Origin: Burkholderiaceae bacterium
Lineage (GTDB): Bacteria > Pseudomonadota > Gammaproteobacteria > Burkholderiales > Burkholderiaceae
DNA: 64,000 nucleotides
Assembly: GCA_021166835.1 (NCBI GenBank)
Contig: JAJPEN010000026.1
Span: 136,060-200,059, forward strand
Direction of reading: 5' to 3'
The notes under the pieces: generated by a model
The model's input: only the letters and a program-made list of their open reading frames with translations
Told to the model about the DNA's origin: nothing
The model's database searches: none
Shown: one piece after another, positions 1 through 8,588 of the stretch
How the letters are laid out: each line of letters starts with the position of its first letter
Position numbering within the stretch: position 1 is the stretch's first letter
Program-made: the position numbers and the translations under genes

Positions 1-1164
1 ACGGCTCCCGCCGTCGCGCTCGCCGCGCTGTGGGCGAGCGCCGTCGACCCGGACGCCGTCCTGCTCGTGCTGCCGGCCGATCACCTGATCCCCGACGCCG
101 ACGCGTTCCGCGAGGTCGCGCGCCGCGCCGCAGAGCTGGCGGCGGCCGGCTCGATCGTGCTGTTCGGCATCCGGCCCAGCGCGCCCGAAACCGGCTTCGG
201 CTACATCGAGATGGGCGACGTGCTGAGCGGAGAAGCACGCGCCGTGCGCCGCTTCGTCGAGAAGCCCGACGCGGCGCTCGCCGTGCAGTTCCTCGCCGGC
301 GGCGGCTTCGTCTGGAACAGCGGCATGTTCTGCTTTCGCGCGCAGACCATCCTCGAGGCGATGCAGGCGCACGCGCCGGAACTGCTCGCCGCGGCGCACG
401 CCGCGTGGGAAGCCAGCCGCGCAGACGCCTCCGACGAAAAGCTGGCGATCGCCGAGCAGCTCTTCGCGGCGTGTCCGGAGATCTCGATCGACTACGCCGT
501 GATGGAAAAAGCCGACGGCGTCGTCGTGCTGCCGGCCGCTTTCCACTGGAGCGACATCGGCTCGTGGAAGGCGGTATCGGAAGAGCTGGAGCCCGACGCC
601 GACGGCAACACCACGGTCGGCGAGACGCTGCTGCAGGGCGCGAAGAACACGCACGTGCAGAGCGAAGACCGGCTCGTCGCCGCGGTGGGCGTCGAGAACC
701 TGCTGATCGTCGACACGCCCGACGCGCTGCTCGTCGCGGACAAGGGCGCGAGCCAGCAGGTGCGCGCGATCGTCGAGCGCCTGAAGTCGAGCGGCCACGA
801 TGCGGCGCGGCTGCACCGGACGGTGGCGCGGCCCTGGGGCACGTACACCGTGCTGCAGGAGGGCCCGCGCTTCAAGATCAAGCGCATCGAAGTCAAGCCG
901 AAGGAGCGCCTGTCGCTGCAGATGCACCATCACCGCAGCGAGCACTGGATCGTCGTCTCGGGCACGGCCCGGGTGCAATGCGACGAGCGCGAGCACCTCG
1001 TCGCGGCCAACGAATCGACCTACATCCCGATCGGAACGAAGCATCGGCTGGAGAATCCCGGCGTCGTGCCGCTGGTGATGATCGAGGTGCAGTGCGGCGA
1101 CTACCTCGGCGAGGACGACATCGTCCGTTTCGACGACGCGTACGGGCGCCCGACCGAGGGCTGA
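1..1164 (+). CDS. manC: Mannose-1-phosphate guanylyltransferase / mannose-6-phosphate isomerase (type II), 5' end missing
   Basis: Bifunctional enzyme that makes GDP-mannose for exopolysaccharide or LPS sugars. The reading frame is already open at base 1, with 387 residues present; family members run near 470-480, so the N-terminal nucleotide-binding signature lies upstream of the window. Visible nucleotidyltransferase motifs are TAPA at the first residues, LVLPADHL, WNSGMFCF and HWSDIGSW. The C-terminal third is the cupin-type isomerase domain, with KERLSLQMHHHRSEHW (metal-binding His cluster) and the IPIGTKHRLENPG segment. thpR begins 8 bases after the stop. The gene usually sits in a polysaccharide cluster, which may lie to the left, but that cannot be seen here. 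Confidence 0.93.
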   Translation, partial: TAPAVALAALWASAVDPDAVLLVLPADHLIPDADAFREVARRAAELAAAGSIVLFGIRPSAPETGFGYIEMGDVLSGEARAVRRFVEKPDAALAVQFLAGGGFVWNSGMFCFRAQTILEAMQAHAPELLAAAHAAWEASRADASDEKLAIAEQLFAACPEISIDYAVMEKADGVVVLPAAFHWSDIGSWKAVSEELEPDADGNTTVGETLLQGAKNTHVQSEDRLVAAVGVENLLIVDTPDALLVADKGASQQVRAIVERLKSSGHDAARLHRTVARPWGTYTVLQEGPRFKIKRIEVKPKERLSLQMHHHRSEHWIVVSGTARVQCDEREHLVAANESTYIPIGTKHRLENPGVVPLVMIEVQCGDYLGEDDIVRFDDAYGRPTEG

Positions 1165-1172
1165 GCTCGCCG

Positions 1173-1853
1173 TTGGCCAAGGCCCGGTTCTTCTACGCGC
1201 TGCGGCCTGATCCGGCCGCGGCCGACCAGCTCGCGGCGATCGCCGCGCAGGCGGCGACGCGATGGGGCGGCCGCGCCTTCGCCGCACCCGACATCCACCT
1301 GACGCTCGCATTCGTCGGCATGCAGCCGGTCGAACGGCAGCCGGCGCTGCAGGCGATCCTGCAGGGGTTGCCTGCGCGCTTCCACGTCCCCGACGACTCC
1401 CGTGCGACCGCGGCCGACGCGCAGCGCACGGCAGACGCCGACCCGATTCCGGCGCTCTCGTTGTCGCGACTCGGCAGCTTCGGGCACGGCGTGCTGTGGA
1501 TCGGCCCGGCGAAGCAAGCGGACGGGGCAGGATCCGGGCGCAGCTTCGCCCACCGACTCGCGCAGGAAATCCGCGCACGCCTGCGGGACGCGGGAATCGC
1601 CTTCGACGACCGGCCGCTCAAACTGCATGCGACGATCGTTCGCGGCGCGCGCGGTTTCACCGACGAGCGCGGCGTTGACCTGGCCGGTACCGAGGAGGCG
1701 GGCGATGCCGGCGCCGGCCGGTTGGCGGTCGCTGCGTCGCCGATCGTCGTCGCGCGCACCTGGTCGCTCGCGCTCGGCGCGTCGTACGCCGATTCGACGC
1801 CGCTGCGACGCTATCGCTGGTGGGGCCCCGCTGCGCCCGCGGGGTCGCCGTGA
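1173..1853 (+). CDS. thpR: RNA 2',3'-cyclic phosphodiesterase (2'-5' RNA ligase family)
   Basis: Cytosolic 2H-phosphoesterase that opens 2',3'-cyclic phosphates on RNA; its physiological role is poorly defined in bacteria. The two family histidine motifs are present: HLTLAFVG in the N-terminal half and LHATIVRG in the C-terminal half. The frame lies open upstream but overlaps manC. The first usable start after the manC stop is TTG at 1173, giving 226 residues beginning AKARFFYALRPD, which is where family members begin. No clear ribosome site precedes it, so coupling to manC is likely. Its stop overlaps the phoB GTG by 4 nt. Confidence 0.8.
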   Translation: MAKARFFYALRPDPAAADQLAAIAAQAATRWGGRAFAAPDIHLTLAFVGMQPVERQPALQAILQGLPARFHVPDDSRATAADAQRTADADPIPALSLSRLGSFGHGVLWIGPAKQADGAGSGRSFAHRLAQEIRARLRDAGIAFDDRPLKLHATIVRGARGFTDERGVDLAGTEEAGDAGAGRLAVAASPIVVARTWSLALGASYADSTPLRRYRWWGPAAPAGSP

Positions 1854-2557
1854 GCGCCCATATCCTCGTGGTCGAGGACGAGCCGGCGATCCGCGAGCTG
1901 GTCGCCGTCAATCTTCGCCATGCAGGCTATCGCGTCGACGGCGTCGATTCGGCCGAGGCCGCACGTACGGCGATCGCGCACGCGCTCCCCGATCTGATCG
2001 TGCTCGACTGGATGCTGCCCGGCGAAGCCGGCGTCGATCTCCTGAAGGCGTTGCGCGCGGACACGCGCACCGGCAAGGTGCCGATCGTGCTGCTGACGGC
2101 GCGGGCCCACGAGGGCGACAAGCTGCTCGGCTTCGAGCGGGGCGCGGACGACTACGTCACCAAGCCGTTCTCGACGCGCGAACTGGTCGCCCGCGTGCGC
2201 GCCGTCCTGCGGCGCACGGGGCCGGGGGCGAAGGGGTCCTCGGGGGCGGAAGACGAAGCGCCGATCGAGATCGAAGGCCTGCGCCTGGAGCCGGCAGCGA
2301 TACGCGTGAGCGCCGGCGACGCGCGGCTCTCGCTCAGTCCGACCGAGTTTCGGCTGCTGCATTTCCTGATGCGCAACGCGGATCGCGCCGTCTCGCGCGA
2401 CCGCCTGCTCGACGAAGTGTGGGGCGATCGCGTGTATATTGACCAGCGCACGGTCGACGTGCACATCCGGCGGTTGCGGCTCGCGCTCGCCCCCAGCGGC
2501 CACGACCGGTTGATCGAAACCGTTCGCGGAGAAGGCTACCGCTTCGCGCGTAGCTGA
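1850..2557 (+). CDS. phoB: Phosphate regulon response regulator PhoB (OmpR family)
   Basis: DNA-binding regulator that activates phosphate-starvation genes when phosphorylated by PhoR. The receiver domain spans residues 1-120, with the acidic pocket (VVEDE), phospho-acceptor Asp53 in VLDWMLPGE, the switch Thr in LLTARA and Lys in YVTKPFS. The winged-helix domain follows (residues 130-235), with RTVDVHIRRLR as recognition helix and VRGEGYRF at the wing. The GTG at 1850 overlaps the thpR stop (GTGA) and gives the conserved start SAHILVVEDE. phoR follows after 41 bases. No Pho box is visible in front, so transcription probably enters from manC-thpR or from an internal promoter. Confidence 0.93.
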   Translation: MSAHILVVEDEPAIRELVAVNLRHAGYRVDGVDSAEAARTAIAHALPDLIVLDWMLPGEAGVDLLKALRADTRTGKVPIVLLTARAHEGDKLLGFERGADDYVTKPFSTRELVARVRAVLRRTGPGAKGSSGAEDEAPIEIEGLRLEPAAIRVSAGDARLSLSPTEFRLLHFLMRNADRAVSRDRLLDEVWGDRVYIDQRTVDVHIRRLRLALAPSGHDRLIETVRGEGYRFARS

Positions 2558-2598
2558 GCGCCGCCTCCGCATCCTTCGCGCCAACGTCCGGGAACGCC

Positions 2599-4062
2599 GT
2601 GCGCCTCGTGTTTCGCAATCTGGCTGCCATCCTCACAGCCGCCGTCATCGCCGCGCTGCTCGACGCCTACGTCTCGGAACGCGCCGCAGTCTGGTGGCTC
2701 GGCGTGGCGCTCGTCGTCTACGCGCTCAGCGAAACCGTCTATCTCGCACGGCTGCATCATTGGGCGGCGCTGCCGCGCAACCGCTCCCTGCCGGCCGGCT
2801 ACGGCCCGTGGCGCGCGCTGATCGCCCGGCTTTCGCGCTTCGCGCGCCAGGAGGTCGATGCGCAGATCGAGCTCGCCTCGGAGCTCGAGCGCATCCACGC
2901 GGCCGTCGACCAGTTGCCCGACGGCCTCGTCGTGCTCGACCGCTACGACCATGTGCTGTGGGCCAACGACGCGGCCGAGAGCCTGCACGGCATCTTCGGC
3001 ACCCGGCGGCCGATCCATCACTTCATCCGGCAGCCCGAGCTGGCCACGCTGCTCGGCACGAACGAGCCGGGCAGCTCGATCCGCGTCGAGCTGCCCGGTC
3101 GGCCCGGTCGCATCTACGAGCTGCTGCTGCACCGGGCGCAGGGCGACCAGAAGCTGCTGATCACGCGCGACGTCACCGAGCGCGCGAAGCTCGACGCGAT
3201 GCGCAGCGACTTCGTCGCCAATGTCTCGCACGAGATCCGCACGCCGGTCACGGTGATCGCGGGATTCGCCGAGACGCTGCTCACGCTCGATCTCGACGCC
3301 GACAAGCGGCGCGAGTACCTCGAGTCGATCCTCGAACAGAGCCGCACGATGCAAAGGCTGGTCGACGACCTGCTGACGATCTCCTCGCTCGAAAGCGACA
3401 CGCAGGCGCTCGACGACGAAACGGTCGACCTCGCATCGCTGCTCCAGCGGATGGTCGACGAAGCGCGGACGATCTCGGCCGGTCGTCACGAGATCTCGCT
3501 CGTCCTCGACGGACCGCGTCGCGTGCTCGCCTCCGCGGGCGAACTCGAGAGCGCCGTGCGCAACCTGCTCACCAACGCGATCCGCTACACGCCCGACGGC
3601 GGCCGCATCGCCGTCGACTGGCGCGTGCAGGACGCCGAGGGACGCATTTCCGTGCGCGACACCGGCATCGGCATCGCACCGGAGCACCTGCCGCGCTTGG
3701 CCGAGCGTTTCTATCGCGTCGATCGCGGCCGGTCGCGCGCAACCGGCGGAACCGGCCTCGGCCTGGCGATCGTCAAGCGGATCATGGCGCGCCACCAGGG
3801 ACACCTTCGCTTCGACAGCGCACCGGGTCGCGGCAGCACCTTCGTGCTGTGCCTGCCGGCGGCGCGGCTCGTCGCCGATTCGGCGCCGTCCTCGTCGCCC
3901 TCGTCGCCCTCGTCGCCCGCGGCGCTCGGGGCAGCGCCGGGCCGCGCGATCGCGGAGGCGCCCGCCGAATCGAAGGACGATGCCGCGGGAGAGATGCAGG
4001 TCGGCGCGCCTGTCGATCAGCCCCCTTCCCCGGCCTCCCGGTCGGAGTCGAGCGGCGCCTGA
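2599..4062 (+). CDS. phoR: Phosphate regulon sensor histidine kinase PhoR
   Basis: Membrane sensor kinase partner of PhoB that responds to PstSCAB-PhoU status. GTG start. Two closely spaced hydrophobic segments lie in residues 1-55, followed by a PAS-like region (about 95-190). The H-box is VSHEIRTP, with phospho-acceptor His211. The N-box is LLTNAIRYTPDGG, and the G-boxes are DTGIGIAPEHL and GGTGLGLAIVK. The C-terminus carries a low-complexity Ser/Pro tail encoded by three copies of a 9-nt unit (3892-3918), beyond the normal kinase end. Its last 46 bases overlap, tail to tail, the end of phoU on the other strand. Confidence 0.93.
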   Translation: MRLVFRNLAAILTAAVIAALLDAYVSERAAVWWLGVALVVYALSETVYLARLHHWAALPRNRSLPAGYGPWRALIARLSRFARQEVDAQIELASELERIHAAVDQLPDGLVVLDRYDHVLWANDAAESLHGIFGTRRPIHHFIRQPELATLLGTNEPGSSIRVELPGRPGRIYELLLHRAQGDQKLLITRDVTERAKLDAMRSDFVANVSHEIRTPVTVIAGFAETLLTLDLDADKRREYLESILEQSRTMQRLVDDLLTISSLESDTQALDDETVDLASLLQRMVDEARTISAGRHEISLVLDGPRRVLASAGELESAVRNLLTNAIRYTPDGGRIAVDWRVQDAEGRISVRDTGIGIAPEHLPRLAERFYRVDRGRSRATGGTGLGLAIVKRIMARHQGHLRFDSAPGRGSTFVLCLPAARLVADSAPSSSPSSPSSPAALGAAPGRAIAEAPAESKDDAAGEMQVGAPVDQPPSPASRSESSGA

Positions 4063-4721
4063 CGCAGGTCGACGCCCTCGACCAGCAGAGCGACGTGCTC
4101 GGCGATGTTCTTCGCGTGATCGCCGGCGCGCTCGATCGACTGCACGACGAACACGGCGGCCACGCCGGAAGTCACCGAAGCAGGCTTCTCTGCCATTGCC
4201 TGCATCAGCTCGCCGATCAGGCGGTCGCGCAGATCGTCGACTTCGCCGTCGATCGCCTCGAGCTGCGCGGCTACGGTGGCATCGTGCCTCACGAACGCAT
4301 CGATGGCGGCATCGAACATCCGGCGCACCCGCGACGCCATGCGCTCGATCCCGTCGATTCCGATCGGCGACGGCGCAGCGGCGAAATCGCGACTGCGCAG
4401 CGCGATCTTCTTCGCCTCGTCGCCGATGCGCTCGAGGTCGTTGACGATGTGGATCACGGCGATGATCTCGCGCAGGTCGATCGCGATCGGCTGGCGGCGC
4501 GCGATCGTCCGGTTGCAGCGCAGGTCGGATTCGACCTGCAGCTGGTTCACGCGCTGCTCGTCGTGCAGCACCGCTTCGACGAGTTGCGGATCGTGCCGGC
4601 GGATCGCTTCGATCGCGCGCACCATCTGCCGCTCGACGAGCCCGGCCATCGTCGTCACCGTGCTGCGCAGCACCTCGATTTCGGTGTCGAAGCTGCGGTG
4701 GGCGTATTCGCGATTGATCAT
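4017..4721 (-). CDS. phoU: Phosphate transport system regulator PhoU
   Basis: Cytosolic negative regulator that links the PstSCAB transporter to PhoR. The 234 residues form two PhoU repeats, each with the family signature: about residues 80-96 (AVIHIVNDLERIGDEAK) and 180-197 (FVVQSIERAGDHAKNIAEH). These E/D-x3-D motifs bind metal clusters in known structures. It is the last gene of the leftward pst operon, 46 bases after pstB, and its 3' end overlaps the 3' end of phoR. Confidence 0.95.
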   Translation of the reverse strand: MINREYAHRSFDTEIEVLRSTVTTMAGLVERQMVRAIEAIRRHDPQLVEAVLHDEQRVNQLQVESDLRCNRTIARRQPIAIDLREIIAVIHIVNDLERIGDEAKKIALRSRDFAAAPSPIGIDGIERMASRVRRMFDAAIDAFVRHDATVAAQLEAIDGEVDDLRDRLIGELMQAMAEKPASVTSGVAAVFVVQSIERAGDHAKNIAEHVALLVEGVDLRQAPLDSDREAGEGG

Positions 4722-4767
4722 GCCGATGCTCCGTGCGGTAGGCGCAGCCGATTCGGTCGCACGTTCT

Positions 4768-5547
4768 TCAGCCGAAGCGGCCCGTGATGTAGTCTTCGGT
4801 CGCCTTCTTGCGCGGCTTGATGAAGATCTCGTCGGTCTTTCCGAACTCGACGAGCTCTCCGAGGTACATGTAGGCGGTGTAATCGGAGATGCGCGCCGCC
4901 TGCTGCATGTTGTGCGTGACGATCGCGATCGTGTATTCGTTCTTCAGCTCGGCGACGAGCTCCTCGATGCGCGACGTCGAGATCGGATCGAGCGCGCTGG
5001 TCGGCTCGTCGAGCAGCAGCACCTCCGGCTTCACCGCCACCATGCGCGCGATGCACAGCCGCTGCTGCTGCCCGCCCGAGAGGCTCAGTCCGCTCGAATC
5101 GAGCTTGTCCTTCACTTCCTCCCACAACGCCGCCTTGCGCAGCGCCCATTCGACGCGATCCTGCATCGCGTCGCGCGACAGCTTCTCGTACAGCCGCACG
5201 CCGAAGGCGATGTTCTCGAAGATCGTCATCGGGAACGGCGTCGGCTTCTGGAACACCATGCCGACCCTTGCGCGCAGCAGGTTCACGTCGACCGACGGAT
5301 CGAGCACGTTGCGGCCCGCCATGCGGATCTCGCCTTCGGCGCGCTGGTTCGGGTAAAGGTCGAACATCCGGTTGAAGGTGCGCAGCAGCGTCGACTTGCC
5401 GCAACCCGACGGCCCAATGAACGCGGTAACGCGATTGCGCGCGACGGCTAGCGAGACGTCGGTCAGTCCGCGGAACCGGCCGTAGTAGAACGACAGGCCC
5501 CGCACTTCGATGGCCGCCGACGGTTCGACCGGCATGATTGCCTGCAT
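4768..5547 (-). CDS. pstB: Phosphate ABC transporter ATP-binding protein PstB
   Basis: ATPase of the high-affinity phosphate importer. Walker A is GPSGCGKST, the Q-loop lies in [13 protein letters not shown], the ABC signature is LSGGQQQR, and Walker B is [11 protein letters not shown], followed by the switch His in VTHNMQQ. The 259 residues match the family length. It sits 22 bases downstream of pstA and upstream of phoU in one leftward operon. Confidence 0.97.
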   Translation of the reverse strand: MQAIMPVEPSAAIEVRGLSFYYGRFRGLTDVSLAVARNRVTAFIGPSGCGKSTLLRTFNRMFDLYPNQRAEGEIRMAGRNVLDPSVDVNLLRARVGMVFQKPTPFPMTIFENIAFGVRLYEKLSRDAMQDRVEWALRKAALWEEVKDKLDSSGLSLSGGQQQRLCIARMVAVKPEVLLLDEPTSALDPISTSRIEELVAELKNEYTIAIVTHNMQQAARISDYTAYMYLGELVEFGKTDEIFIKPRKKATEDYITGRFG

Positions 5548-5569
5548 TGCCTTCCTGCTCCCCGCGGTT

Positions 5570-6418
5570 TCAGCCGCGTTGACGATCGCGGAACATCACG
5601 CGCGCGAGCACGTTCAGCCCGAGCACGACGAGCGCGATCAGCGCTGCGCCGCCCCAGGCGAGCTGCTGCCAGTTCTCGTACGGGCTCATCGCGAAGTTGT
5701 AGATCACCACCGGCAGGTTCGCCATCGGTGCGCGCATGTCGGCGGTGAAGAACTGGTTGTTCAGCGCCGTGAACAGCAACGGCGCCGTCTCGCCGGCGAT
5801 GCGCGCGACGGCCAGCAGCACGCCGGTGACGACGCCGCCGCGCACCGCGCGCAGCGCCACGGCGAGGCTCACCTTCCAGCGCGGCGCACCGAGCGCGAAC
5901 GCGGCCTCGCGCAGGCTGCCGGGAACCAGCAGCAGCATGTTCTCGGTGGTGCGCACGACGACCGGGATCGCGATCAGCGCCAGCGCGAGCGACCCCGCCC
6001 AGCCGGAGAAGTGGCCGACGGTGGCGACCGCGATCGCGTAGACGAAGAGGCCGATGACGATCGACGGCGCCGACAGCATGATGTCGGTGACGAAGCGCGT
6101 GATCGAGGCGAAGCGCGAGCGCGCGCCGAACTCGGCGAGATGGATGCCGGCGAGGATGCCGATCGGCGTGGCGACGAAGGTCGCGAAGGCGACCATCATC
6201 GCGCTGCCGACGATGGCGTTCGCCAGCCCGCCGCCCTGCGTGCCGGGCGCCGGGGTCGACTCCAGGAAGAGGTCGGCGCCGAAGGCGGCGAGCCCCGAGG
6301 CGAACAGCGTCCACAGGATCCAGCCGAGCGCCGCCAGCCCGACCGACATCGCCGCCGCCGACAGCGCCAGGCCGGCGACGTTGGCGAACTTGCGGCGGTG
6401 GTACAGGAAGGTGTCCAT
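5570..6418 (-). CDS. pstA: Phosphate ABC transporter permease PstA
   Basis: Inner-membrane permease subunit of the phosphate importer. The 282 residues carry six predicted hydrophobic segments and a binding-protein-dependent transport loop ([20 protein letters not shown]) that contacts PstB. The open frame extends far upstream of the true start; ATG at 6418 gives [13 protein letters not shown] and leaves 8 bases after the pstC stop, the expected operon spacing. Confidence 0.95.
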   Translation of the reverse strand: MDTFLYHRRKFANVAGLALSAAAMSVGLAALGWILWTLFASGLAAFGADLFLESTPAPGTQGGGLANAIVGSAMMVAFATFVATPIGILAGIHLAEFGARSRFASITRFVTDIMLSAPSIVIGLFVYAIAVATVGHFSGWAGSLALALIAIPVVVRTTENMLLLVPGSLREAAFALGAPRWKVSLAVALRAVRGGVVTGVLLAVARIAGETAPLLFTALNNQFFTADMRAPMANLPVVIYNFAMSPYENWQQLAWGGAALIALVVLGLNVLARVMFRDRQRG

Positions 6419-6426
6419 GCGGCGGC

Positions 6427-7443
6427 TCAGACGCCGGCTCGCGCGGCGCTTCGCTGCACGAGCCACTTCGCCACGCCGAGCACGACGAAGGTGATGACGA
6501 ACAGCAGCAGGCCGAGCGCGAACAGCGACGGGATGTGCAACACCGGATCGGCCTCGGCGAACTCGTTGGCGAGCGTCGACGCGATCGAGTTGCCCGGCGC
6601 GAACAGGCTCGGCGAAAGCCGGTTCGCGTTGCCGATGACGAAGGTCACCGCCATCGTCTCGCCGAGTGCGCGACCCAGGCCGAGCATCACGCCGCCGACG
6701 ACGCCGATGCGCGTGTACGGGAGCACCACGTGGCGCACGACTTCCCAGGTCGTGCAGCCGAGCCCGTAGGCCGACTCCTTCAGCACCGGCGGAACGGTCT
6801 GGAAGACGTCGCGCATCACCGATGCGACGAAGGGCACGACCATCAGCGCGAGCACGACGCCGGCGGTGAACACGCCGATACCCAACGGCGGTCCGGCGAA
6901 GATCGGCAGACCGCTGGCGGCGAGCAGCGGCTGCACCTGCGTCTGCAGCACCGGCGCGAGCACGAACAGTCCCCAGAACCCGTAGATGATCGACGGGATG
7001 CCGGCGAGCAGCTCGACGGCGATGCCCAGCGGCCGTGCGAGCTTCGCCGGGCACATCTCGGTGAGGAAGACGGCGATGCCGAAGCTCACCGGAACGGCGA
7101 TCGCCAGCGCGATCGCCGACGTGGCGATCGTGCCGTATCCGGCGACGACCGCACCGTAGACGTCGTCGGCCGGACTCCAGGTCGTGCCGACGAGGAAGCC
7201 GGCGCCGAAGGTGCGCAGCGCCGGCCATGCCTCGACGACGAGCGCGACGAGGATGCCGGTCAGCGCTACCAGCACCAGCGCCGCGAAGAAGCGGGTGATC
7301 GCGACGAAGGCGCGATCCTGCGCGGCGAAGCGCCTGCCGCGCGAGTCGCCCACGTTCGCGCGCGCGGCCTGCGGCGTCGTGTACGCCGTACGGTCGAAGG
7401 CCGCGTCGATCGTCGTTCGCTCGGCCATCGCCGCGTTCGTCAT
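6427..7443 (-). CDS. pstC: Phosphate ABC transporter permease PstC
   Basis: Second permease subunit of the phosphate importer. About 338 residues with six hydrophobic spans and the family motifs VELLAGIPSIIYGFWGLF and LGRALGETMAV. The EAA-type coupling loop is KESAYGLGCTTWEVV. The start is ATG at 7443 (MTNAAMAER); a second in-frame ATG lies 15 bases further in, at 7428, and is a fair alternative. It begins 23 bases after the pstS stop. Confidence 0.95.
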   Translation of the reverse strand: MTNAAMAERTTIDAAFDRTAYTTPQAARANVGDSRGRRFAAQDRAFVAITRFFAALVLVALTGILVALVVEAWPALRTFGAGFLVGTTWSPADDVYGAVVAGYGTIATSAIALAIAVPVSFGIAVFLTEMCPAKLARPLGIAVELLAGIPSIIYGFWGLFVLAPVLQTQVQPLLAASGLPIFAGPPLGIGVFTAGVVLALMVVPFVASVMRDVFQTVPPVLKESAYGLGCTTWEVVRHVVLPYTRIGVVGGVMLGLGRALGETMAVTFVIGNANRLSPSLFAPGNSIASTLANEFAEADPVLHIPSLFALGLLLFVITFVVLGVAKWLVQRSAARAGV

Positions 7444-7466
7444 CGATCGCCTCGATCGCCGGAATC

Positions 7467-8522
7467 TCAATACCCGCTTTTCAGCACCGGTCGCCCGGAC
7501 GCATCGCGCACGTCCGCCCACAACGCCTCGACCTTCTCCACGACGGCTGCGGGCAGCGGAACGTAGTCGAGTTCGAGCGCGAGCGCGCGGCCGTCGTTCA
7601 GCGCCCACCGGAAGAACTTCAGCACCTCGGCCGAACGCGCCGGATCGTCGGCGGTGCGATGCACGAGGATGTAGGAGGCCGACGTCATCGGCCACGCCTC
7701 GTCGCCGTGCTGATGATTCAGGTTCACGCCGAAGCCGGGCGACGACGCCCAGTCGGCATTGGCGGCCGCCGCCGCGAAGCTGCGGTCGTTCGGCTGCACC
7801 GTCCTGCCGTCGCGATTGATCATCGCCGCGTGCGTGAGCCCGTTCTGCCGGGCATACGCGTATTCGACGTAGCCGACCGAGCCGGCGATCTTCGTGACGT
7901 TCGCGGCCACCCCCGCGTTGCCCTTGCCGCCGACGCCCGATTTCCAGTTCACCGTCTTGCCCGCGCCGATCTCCGAACGGAACGACGGCGACACCTGTGA
8001 GAGATAGTCGGTGAACGCCGCCGTCGTGCCGGACGAGTCGGAGCGGTAGACCAGCGTGATCGCGCTCGACGGAAGCTGCAGTCCGGGGTTGAGCGCGCCG
8101 ATCCTCGCGTCGTTCCACTTCGTGATCGCGCCGCGGTAGATGTCGGCGAGCACCGGCCCGTCGAGGGTGATCCGCCCCGGCTGCACGCCGGGAAGATTGG
8201 CCACTGCGACGATGCCGCCGATCACCGCGGGAAACTGCAGCAGAGCGTTCCTGTCGAGGTCTTCGCCCTTCATCGGATCGTCGGAGGCGCCGAAGTCGAC
8301 CGTCTTGCCGACGATCTGCTTGACCCCGCCGCCGGAGCCGATGCCCTGGTAGTTGACGCTGGTGCCGGTGGCCGCCTTGTACGCCTCGGCCCATTTCGCG
8401 TAGATCGGCGCCGGGAAGGTCGCGCCGGCGCCGGTGATGTCGACGGCCTGCGCCGTGGCCATACCCAACGCGAGCGTGGCCCCGATCAGAAGCCGTCCGG
8501 CCGCGTTTGCTTTCGCATTCAT
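7467..8522 (-). CDS. pstS: Phosphate ABC transporter periplasmic substrate-binding protein PstS
   Basis: Periplasmic phosphate-binding protein. A Sec signal peptide (residues 1-26, ending ATAQA) precedes the mature start VDITGAGATFPAPIY, which is typical of PstS. Phosphate-contact loops are visible as GIGSGGG and SDSSGTTAAF. The 351 residues are of normal length. It is the first gene of the leftward pstSCAB-phoU operon, and a Pho-box-like direct repeat lies 48-66 bases upstream, consistent with PhoB control. Confidence 0.96.
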   Translation of the reverse strand: MNAKANAAGRLLIGATLALGMATAQAVDITGAGATFPAPIYAKWAEAYKAATGTSVNYQGIGSGGGVKQIVGKTVDFGASDDPMKGEDLDRNALLQFPAVIGGIVAVANLPGVQPGRITLDGPVLADIYRGAITKWNDARIGALNPGLQLPSSAITLVYRSDSSGTTAAFTDYLSQVSPSFRSEIGAGKTVNWKSGVGGKGNAGVAANVTKIAGSVGYVEYAYARQNGLTHAAMINRDGRTVQPNDRSFAAAAANADWASSPGFGVNLNHQHGDEAWPMTSASYILVHRTADDPARSAEVLKFFRWALNDGRALALELDYVPLPAAVVEKVEALWADVRDASGRPVLKSGY

Positions 8523-8569
8523 CTTCGTCCCTCTGTTCGCTGTGTCATGCGAGCAGGCTACGGGGCGAC

Positions 8570-8588
8570 GATGACGGTTTCGTTACGG
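8570..8588 (-). promoter_or_regulatory. Candidate Pho box upstream of pstS
   Basis: On the minus strand the sequence reads CCGTAAC, a 4-nt GAAA spacer, then CCGTCAT. This is two 7-nt half-sites resembling the PhoB consensus CTGTCAT-4-CTGTCAT. It lies 48 bases upstream of the pstS start, close to where a PhoB site replaces the -35 box. It overlaps the stop codon (8583-8585) of the preceding acyl-CoA dehydrogenase gene. Assignment rests on pattern and position only. Confidence 0.6.

Noticed and set aside
2536..3804. Long minus-strand open frame opposite phoR
   Set aside because: Shadow of the phoR codons; no ribosome site and no recognisable domain.
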